From Tumebacillus permanentifrigoris (lineage in GTDB: Bacteria > Bacillota > Bacilli > Tumebacillales > Tumebacillaceae), in NCBI RefSeq assembly GCF_003148565.1, contig NZ_QGGL01000017.1, positions 39,351-103,350 on the forward strand: a DNA stretch of 64,000 nt. Direction: 5' to 3'. Positions 59,877-64,000 of this stretch are shown here, piece by piece. The translations under genes were made by a program, and so were the position numbers. Under the pieces are notes generated by a model. The model ran no database searches. It was not told the origin of the DNA and saw only the letters and a list, made by a program, of their open reading frames with translations. Numbering within the stretch: the stretch's first letter is position 1; the number at the start of each line of letters is the position of its first letter.

Positions 59877-61175
59877 CTACCTCCATCGGTTCGTTCCGGC
59901 TCCAAGGGTCATCGGTTTGAAGTTTGTTTCCGGTTTCTTTGCGTTGCGCATATCTTCCTCAAACGCATACCGCGTCGAGTCGATCGTGTGGTTGTCCTTA
60001 TCGTCGAGCTCCGCGCGTGGGTTGCCGTCGGTATCTGTTTTGAAGTCGATGTTTTCGAACTCACGTGCGATGTTCGGCGTTCGACGGGGGTCGATGATGA
60101 TCTCCTCGATCTCCTCACCCAACCACTTCTCGCCGTACTCCACCGATCCCGGACCCTTCTTCGCACCGCGGATCTTCACGCCGTGCTCGCGCATCTCGTC
60201 GACCGACTTTGGTTCCGCACTGTCCGCCGTGGTCATCGTCGTGTGATAGCCCTTCGCTTTCAAGCGTTCAGCCAGCACACGGTTCGGGATCTTGACGCCA
60301 TACACTTCATCCATCGCATAGATTCGCCGGCGGGTTTTATCGTAGTGCCAGCGGACGAACGCGACCGGGTCCACACCGTAGCCCCAGTCATTCCCTTGAC
60401 GGATGTTATCAAAGGTGCGGAACTCATCGTCGGTGATCGTTCGGAACGTCAGATTGTCAAACGGTACAACTCCGCTGCCGATCGCTTCCCCTCCGTACTC
60501 CCACGCATGCTTTTGTGGATTTTTGCGCTTGACCTCTTCTGCTTCTTGCACGAATGCCTTAGAGATGTGCGGGTTCTGGAGGTAGGTCGAGTGGTGAACG
60601 TAAGTGTTGGCCGGCACCAGATGCGACTCGTACTTCTTGTTGACCCAGCTCTGCTTTCGCTTTGGCGGGTTGTACGAGTAGTAGAAGGCATAGTGCAGGC
60701 CATCTGGTAGTTCGGCGCGCAGGACGGAGTTCTCGATCATGGAGACCTCGTCCTCCGTCTTGAACTCCGCAAGCTCCTCGATCCATAGAAAGGCAACCGG
60801 ATACTTCGACATCTTGATCGACTTGATCTTCGCCGGATCGTCAGCACCACGGAAGATGATCTTGTTCCCGCGAGGCTTGTAGATCAGCTGCATCGGCGAC
60901 TTCTGGACTTTCCAATAGTCGGAGACGTTCAGGATCTCGATAGCTTCCTTCAACTGCTCGAAAACAGACTCACCAAGCGTGTTGGCGACCTTCCGGACGC
61001 ACAGTGTGGTCACCGGGTAGCGCATCATGTCCACGATCAGCTTGAATGCGATGTGCGTCGACTTCGCTGAGCCCCGCCCGCCTTTGAGGACGTGCCGGAG
61101 ATACTTCTTCGAATTGGACGTCCTCCAGAACGACTGGAAGTGCGGGGTCACGATCTCAGAGAGTCTAATCTGCAC
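59877..61175 (-). CDS. Terminase large subunit
   Basis: This 432-residue packaging motor resembles PBSX-type large terminases. The ATPase has KGGRGSAKSTH as the Walker A equivalent and FLWIEELAEF as Walker B. The nuclease part has the acidic residues in WGYGVDPVAF and TTADSAEPKSVDEM. It cuts and translocates DNA into the prohead. It overlaps terS by 11 nt and is followed by the portal gene. Confidence 0.93.
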   Translation of the reverse strand: MQIRLSEIVTPHFQSFWRTSNSKKYLRHVLKGGRGSAKSTHIAFKLIVDMMRYPVTTLCVRKVANTLGESVFEQLKEAIEILNVSDYWKVQKSPMQLIYKPRGNKIIFRGADDPAKIKSIKMSKYPVAFLWIEELAEFKTEDEVSMIENSVLRAELPDGLHYAFYYSYNPPKRKQSWVNKKYESHLVPANTYVHHSTYLQNPHISKAFVQEAEEVKRKNPQKHAWEYGGEAIGSGVVPFDNLTFRTITDDEFRTFDNIRQGNDWGYGVDPVAFVRWHYDKTRRRIYAMDEVYGVKIPNRVLAERLKAKGYHTTMTTADSAEPKSVDEMREHGVKIRGAKKGPGSVEYGEKWLGEEIEEIIIDPRRTPNIAREFENIDFKTDTDGNPRAELDDKDNHTIDSTRYAFEEDMRNAKKPETNFKPMTLGAGTNRWR

Positions 61176-61959
61176 CGCTATCCCCTCCGATGTCGTCCAC
61201 GATCTGCACGCCGATATTTACGTTGACGTCGCCGCCATCCTTCCACATTCCGATGTGCTGGCCGATGAGCTTCAATGTCTGCAAACGGTCAGGCATCTCC
61301 ATCTTCAAGCCGTCCTTGCCTTTCGACAGGCCGCCGGTGATCGTGCCGTCGAAATCCTCGTTGAACACCACATCCTGCACCTCGAACTCCTCCACATTGC
61401 CCCCCGGTTGCAACACTTTCACCTTGCGGGTGATGAGCTGTTGGAAGTCCCGCGTGTTGTAGTCAGCCATCTTGATGAGGCGTTCCAGTACCCAGTCGGC
61501 GTCGACCTTCTTGCGTTGAGCACGAGCAGTTTGAGCTGCGTCGATAGCGGAGCGGATGTGAACATTGGTGTACAGGCGGTGTCCCTGCTCTTTGGCAGTC
61601 TTGGCGCTGTAGCCAGCCCGTATAGCCGCCTGCGTGGCGTTTGGGACTATCAGGTACTCCTCGACGAATCGGCGCTGTCTTGGCGTGAGATCGGGGTTTG
61701 TTGGCTCCTCTGCACCGTCGACGACTTCTGCTTCCGGCGGGCTCACTCCACGCTCCTCAGGGTGCACCTTCGAATTAGAAGAGGGTGCACCCTTTGTATG
61801 TACGGGTGCACCCTCGTTCTTCGTCCATTTGTCGCCTCGCTGGGCATCTCGCTTCATCCACGACTTGAGGGTATCAACCGACATCCCGTGTTTCTCTGCC
61901 AGCGCCTTGGGTCTAATGTCGGTTGTCTCGTACTCCTTACGGATCTCCTCGCGGTTCAT
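61165..61959 (-). CDS. Terminase small subunit
   Basis: This 264-residue protein has an N-terminal HTH (IRPKALAEKHGMSVDTLKSWMKRDAQRG) and a Terminase_2 core (LTPRQRRFVEEYLIVPNATQAAIRAGYSAKTAKEQG). It recognises the phage packaging site and recruits TerL. The linker after the HTH is Ser/Gly/Pro-rich and its DNA holds three copies of a GGGTGCACCC palindrome. Confidence 0.9.
   Translation of the reverse strand: MNREEIRKEYETTDIRPKALAEKHGMSVDTLKSWMKRDAQRGDKWTKNEGAPVHTKGAPSSNSKVHPEERGVSPPEAEVVDGAEEPTNPDLTPRQRRFVEEYLIVPNATQAAIRAGYSAKTAKEQGHRLYTNVHIRSAIDAAQTARAQRKKVDADWVLERLIKMADYNTRDFQQLITRKVKVLQPGGNVEEFEVQDVVFNEDFDGTITGGLSKGKDGLKMEMPDRLQTLKLIGQHIGMWKDGGDVNVNIGVQIVDDIGGDSGAD
61760..61813. repeat. 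Three phased GGGTGCACCC palindromes inside terS
   Basis: GGGTGCACCT (61760-61769), GGGTGCACCC (61783-61792) and GGGTGCACCC (61804-61813) have centres 23 and 21 bp apart, about two helical turns. They fall in the linker part of terS. Small terminase proteins often bind within their own gene, so this could be the packaging (pac) site. Confidence 0.55.
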
Positions 61960-61987
61960 GTGTCATCACCTCACCTCCATGGAAATG

Positions 61988-62010
61988 AAAAAGCACCCTT
62001 GAGGGTGCTT
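61988..62010 (-). terminator. Terminator upstream of terS
   Basis: AAGCACCC (61991-61998) pairs with GGGTGCTT (62003-62010), with a T run on the minus-strand side. It ends the gene at 62009-62305, so the packaging operon would need its own promoter or antitermination. Confidence 0.8.
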
Positions 62011-62305
62011 AACTTAACAATGTTTCGATTTCATTGAGAATCATGCCGTTATTTTCGATGTCGTTGTTCAAGCGGAACTCTTCGCGATTGAGCGTGTTTT
62101 GGGCTTTTACCCAATCTTTTTCAGTCGATTGTACGACGTTTTGCTTAAGTGGTGTTTCCGGTAACCCCTTCGCTACCTCCCAACGAAATTTCAGTCGCTC
62201 CACTTCTCTCTGAAGTGATGACAACTCCGCCTTCGCGCGATTAAGATTGATTAACAAATCATCTTTCCAATTATTCAGGTCTTCTCTCTGTGCCGCAGTC
62301 AGCAT
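62009..62305 (-). CDS. Small coiled-coil phage protein
   Basis: A 98-residue, entirely helical protein (MLTAAQREDLNNWKDDLLINLNRAK...), with no membrane segment. It sits just before terS. No function is recognised. Confidence 0.62.
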   Translation of the reverse strand: MLTAAQREDLNNWKDDLLINLNRAKAELSSLQREVERLKFRWEVAKGLPETPLKQNVVQSTEKDWVKAQNTLNREEFRLNNDIENNGMILNEIETLLS

Positions 62306-62393
62306 CTTAACTCACCTCCATCATCAACATTCGACGCCTAGCAGGAAATGCCTACATGTCGGACGAAGTTAGGGTGCGGAAAGGAGGGGTCAT

Positions 62394-62612
62394 ATGCAAC
62401 ATTTCGATAGCGAAACAATTCACGCCAACCTGAATCAAGAAGTTGCTGTGTTTAAACGCAATGGTTCGAATGTGACGGGCGTACTTACGAAGTATGACGA
62501 AGACAACAACGTCATCCACATTAGCTCAGGTGATTCGGTGTCTGTGATTCACTTGTCGGAAATCGACAAACTTGAGAATAACGAGGACGACGGCTACGTC
62601 TTCATCATGTAA
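62394..62612 (+). CDS. Small protein on the opposite strand
   Basis: A 72-residue protein (GVLTKYDEDNNVIHISSGDSVSVIHLSEIDKLENNEDD) with SH3/Sm-like beta strands, strong AAGGAGGGG and its own terminator. It is the only plus-strand gene in the prophage late region. Such genes are often expressed in the lysogen, but nothing identifies it. Confidence 0.65.
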   Translation: MQHFDSETIHANLNQEVAVFKRNGSNVTGVLTKYDEDNNVIHISSGDSVSVIHLSEIDKLENNEDDGYVFIM

Positions 62613-62616
62613 CCAA

Positions 62617-62639
62617 ACCACCCAACCGGGTGGTTTTTC
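62617..62639 (+). terminator. Terminator of the small plus-strand gene
   Basis: ACCACCC (62617-62623) pairs with GGGTGGT (62628-62634), followed by Ts. Confidence 0.8.
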
Positions 62640-62791
62640 TATTTCCCCACCGACCACCCGTCCCGCACACAACTCGCATACGGGCAGGAGTACCGCCCTC
62701 CGTTGTCTCGGAGCCAGATGCACCCTTTGCATGCTGTCGGCGCTTTCGGTTGCTCAGGCGGTCTCTCACGACGATATCCCAGTTTACTCAT
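62639..62791 (-). CDS. 50-residue zinc-ribbon-like protein
   Basis: The frame begins MSKLGYRRERPPEQPK and contains CKGCIWL and CPYASC, so two CxxC-type pairs that fit a small zinc ribbon. GGGAGG lies 10 nt before the ATG at 62791. It is too short for confident family placement. It directly follows the 55-residue gene. Confidence 0.6.
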   Translation of the reverse strand: MSKLGYRRERPPEQPKAPTACKGCIWLRDNGGRYSCPYASCVRDGWSVGK

Positions 62792-62959
62792 CTATGTCAG
62801 CCTCCCTATCAGGTAGAGTACGAGTAGCCAGAAAAATACTGTTGGGTAATACGCCCTGACCATTCGCTCTGTACGTTGCTTACGGCGAGCGTCCCGGAAG
62901 ACACGTGCTCGTCCAACCATCCGGCGACGGTAGGTATCTTGGATCGGTGTCGGGATCAT
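62792..62959 (-). CDS. 55-residue membrane protein
   Basis: A basic N-terminus (MIPTPIQDTYRRRMVGRARVFRDARRKQ) is followed by a membrane segment (TVFFWLLVLYLIG). Its ATG overlaps the stop of the 37-residue gene (ATGA, 62956-62959) and its stop abuts the next start, so it is coupled in a compact run. Confidence 0.55.
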   Translation of the reverse strand: MIPTPIQDTYRRRMVGRARVFRDARRKQRTERMVRAYYPTVFFWLLVLYLIGRLT

Positions 62960-63069
62960 CGCTTCTTCACCCCGCTACACAAAGACGCCACACCGCGACA
63001 GCACCATATGAACAGAGCGAAGGGCATTAACCACAGCAGGTGGTACCACGGGATATCGTCCCATTTCAC
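62956..63069 (-). CDS. 37-residue membrane peptide
   Basis: Read from the GTG at 63069 behind GGAGGG, the frame encodes KWDDIPWYHLLWLMPFALFIW and a basic tail. Tiny membrane proteins like this are common among siphovirus middle genes. A different frame from the ATG of GGGATG is possible but less likely. Confidence 0.5.
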   Translation of the reverse strand: MKWDDIPWYHLLWLMPFALFIWCCRGVASLCSGVKKR

Positions 63070-63088
63070 CACGGGTCATCCCTCCTTT

Positions 63089-63544
63089 CTATTCCTCTCC
63101 CTCATCCTCCGGGTCGTAGCAACGGCGGTAGTGATCCTCTGCCTCACGGATGACGACCTTCGGGTCGGTGAGGACCTTGCTGATCATGCCGCCAGTGATG
63201 TGGTCGTAGACCTTGCCGACGTTCTGGATCAGGAAGTGCAGATCGCACAGTTCCTTCTTCACCTGATCCATGTCGACGTTGCCTTCTGCATCGGTGACGA
63301 GTGGCTTCCAGAACTCGATCCAAACCTGTTCGACATCCGCGATCGGGGTTTGGATCGGGGTCCTCGTCTCGATACGGATGCAGTTGGCGAGCTGATCGCG
63401 CAGTTTCTTGATCCGCGCTTCATAGAACTGAACCAAATGTTCATTGCTACCTGCCTTAGCTTCCGGCAGGTAGCGTTCTTGGATGTCGAGCAACTCTGCC
63501 TTGTGTTGATAGATGCCCTGTTGAGTCAAATACACTTGCGCCAT
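63089..63544 (-). CDS. Conserved-type phage protein of unknown function
   Basis: This 151-residue helical protein (VKKELCDLHFLIQNVGKVYDHITGGMISKVLTDPKVVIREAEDHY) resembles proteins seen in many Bacillota phages ahead of the packaging genes. GAGGAGGG precedes the ATG. No enzymatic motif is seen. Confidence 0.65.
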   Translation of the reverse strand: MAQVYLTQQGIYQHKAELLDIQERYLPEAKAGSNEHLVQFYEARIKKLRDQLANCIRIETRTPIQTPIADVEQVWIEFWKPLVTDAEGNVDMDQVKKELCDLHFLIQNVGKVYDHITGGMISKVLTDPKVVIREAEDHYRRCYDPEDEGEE

Positions 63545-63570
63545 AAGGGGTTCCCTCCTCTTGTTTGGTC

Positions 63571-63605
63571 AAAAGAAAAGAGAGCGAGGATTTATCTCCG
63601 CTCTC
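63571..63605 (-). terminator. Terminator behind the 75-residue gene
   Basis: GAGAGCG (63580-63586) pairs with CGCTCTC (63599-63605), with T-rich sequence following on the minus strand. It overlaps the last codons of the gene. Confidence 0.65.
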
Positions 63606-63819
63606 TCAAAATGGTGTATTCGATTCCGAAACTCGTATAGACGTAGTTCGTTACTCTCTTTACATGCTTGGTATTTGGACGGACCACGTAGATCCCGCGA
63701 TCAAACTGCGCCATGACCGCATGTAGTATTTCCGGCACAACGCGGTAATCGTTTGGTTTGGGCTCGAATTTGAGAATCCACTCACCGCCGCAATCTACTA
63801 CGAATTGATCGTTCTCCAT
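63592..63819 (-). CDS. Small phage protein of unknown function
   Basis: A 75-residue protein of mixed strands (ENDQFVVDCGGEWILKFEPKPNDYRVVPEIL). AGGTGAA lies before the ATG. No family is recognised. It stands between a hairpin at 63881-63917 and its own terminator. Confidence 0.6.
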   Translation of the reverse strand: MENDQFVVDCGGEWILKFEPKPNDYRVVPEILHAVMAQFDRGIYVVRPNTKHVKRVTNYVYTSFGIEYTILRERR

Positions 63820-63880
63820 ATGTGTTTCACCTCGACTACAAGCATAAACGCCAGCTTACACATTGGTCAACGGATCAGCA

Positions 63881-63917
63881 ACGCCCACCAGCGGGCCGTA
63901 GCGCGGGTGGTGGGCGT
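63881..63917. repeat. Perfect 10-bp inverted repeat upstream of the 75-residue gene
   Basis: ACGCCCACCA (63881-63890) and TGGTGGGCGT (63908-63917) flank a GC-rich 17-nt loop. No T run follows on either strand. It lies between the partial gene at the window edge and the next gene. Confidence 0.65.
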
Positions 63918-63932
63918 AGTCATCGGTCGACG

Positions 63933-64000
63933 TTAGGCGGTGTGCTCTACCGGGATATCGGTGCGCTCGGTCGCTTTGTCAACGCACTTGAAGTAGTTGC
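63933..64000 (-). CDS. Partial CDS at the right edge
   Basis: The last 21 codons of a minus-strand frame (NYFKCVDKATERTDIPVEHTA, then stop at 63933-63935) continue past the window edge. Too little is visible to name it. Confidence 0.45.
   Translation of the reverse strand, partial: NYFKCVDKATERTDIPVEHTA

Larger units (their letters stand above)
39089..64000. mobile_element. Prophage, siphovirus-like late region (runs off the right edge)
   Basis: The minus strand carries a canonical order: small genes, terS, terL, portal, MuF fusion, scaffold, decoration, major capsid, connectors, tail tube, tail chaperones, tape measure, distal tail, fibre, holins, amidase. Genes overlap or abut, as in tailed phages. 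Integrase, lysogeny and replication genes are not present and must lie beyond 64 kb. The left end is less clear. It may extend to the msrC junction near 30.1 kb, making the 30.6-39.1 kb genes its cargo. Confidence 0.93.

Noticed and set aside
1..64000. tRNA, rRNA and CRISPR arrays
   Set aside because: None was seen by eye on either strand; a tRNA attachment site for the prophage was looked for near 30 kb and not found.

Overview
The window looks like a chromosomal segment of a moderately GC-rich, Gram-positive, probably spore-forming Bacillota. The Bacillus-type S-box methionine salvage locus, PlsY, CcdA/ResA-type proteins, paired chemoreceptors and Shine-Dalgarno sites of the GGAGG type all fit. 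Tumebacillus or another member of Alicyclobacillaceae is my guess; that is inference, not a database result. It has two parts: host chromosome from 1 to about 30 kb, and prophage plus accessory DNA from about 30 kb to the right edge.

Host part. After an AT-rich stretch without a convincing gene (1-615), the minus strand carries methionine salvage: mtnE, then mtnW-mtnX-mtnB-mtnD behind a consensus promoter and a SAM-I (S-box) riboswitch. Next come a secreted C39-like protein, a PCYCGC-motif lipoprotein, and a metal-resistance operon (ArsR/CadC-type repressor and a CadA-type ATPase with a very His-rich N-terminus). A ResA/TlpA-like thioredoxin and CcdA follow, then two MFS transporters on the plus strand. 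Membrane-lipid genes (plsY; a DedA / DUF1802 / small protein / GDPD run) are followed by an orphan sensor kinase, a SEDS (FtsW/SpoVE) protein, an MBL-fold hydrolase and two tandem chemoreceptors. From 25.7 to 29.6 kb lies a four-gene operon with a CDP-alcohol phosphatidyltransferase, a nucleotidyltransferase fused to a 2-aminoethylphosphonate-type transaminase, a second nucleotidyltransferase and a 2H phosphoesterase (ThpR). This looks like a CDP-activated phosphonate or headgroup pathway.

Junction. At 29.8-30.6 kb a complete free-methionine-(R)-sulfoxide reductase gene lies directly upstream of a 5'-truncated second copy. This is what one would see if an element carrying its own copy had inserted into the host gene.

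Prophage part. From 39 to 64 kb runs a siphovirus-like late region on the minus strand: small early/middle genes, terS, terL, portal, a MuF-2H-XkdF fusion, scaffold, decoration protein, capsid, connectors, tail tube, tail chaperones with a probable -1 frameshift, tape measure, tail and fibre proteins, holins and amidase. Integrase, lysogeny repressor and replication genes must lie beyond 64 kb. Between the lysis genes and the msrC junction (30.6-39.1 kb) is accessory DNA: a TraG/VirD4-like ATPase operon with a VirB2-like small membrane protein, an XRE regulator facing a possible partition-like operon across repeat-rich DNA, an acidic protein pair, and an AT-rich three-gene operon of unknown function.

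The most interesting item is the capsid-associated fusion protein at 56641-58560. A 2H phosphodiesterase domain, a fold shared with phage enzymes that destroy cyclic-nucleotide immune signals, sits between a virion head domain and a protease domain.
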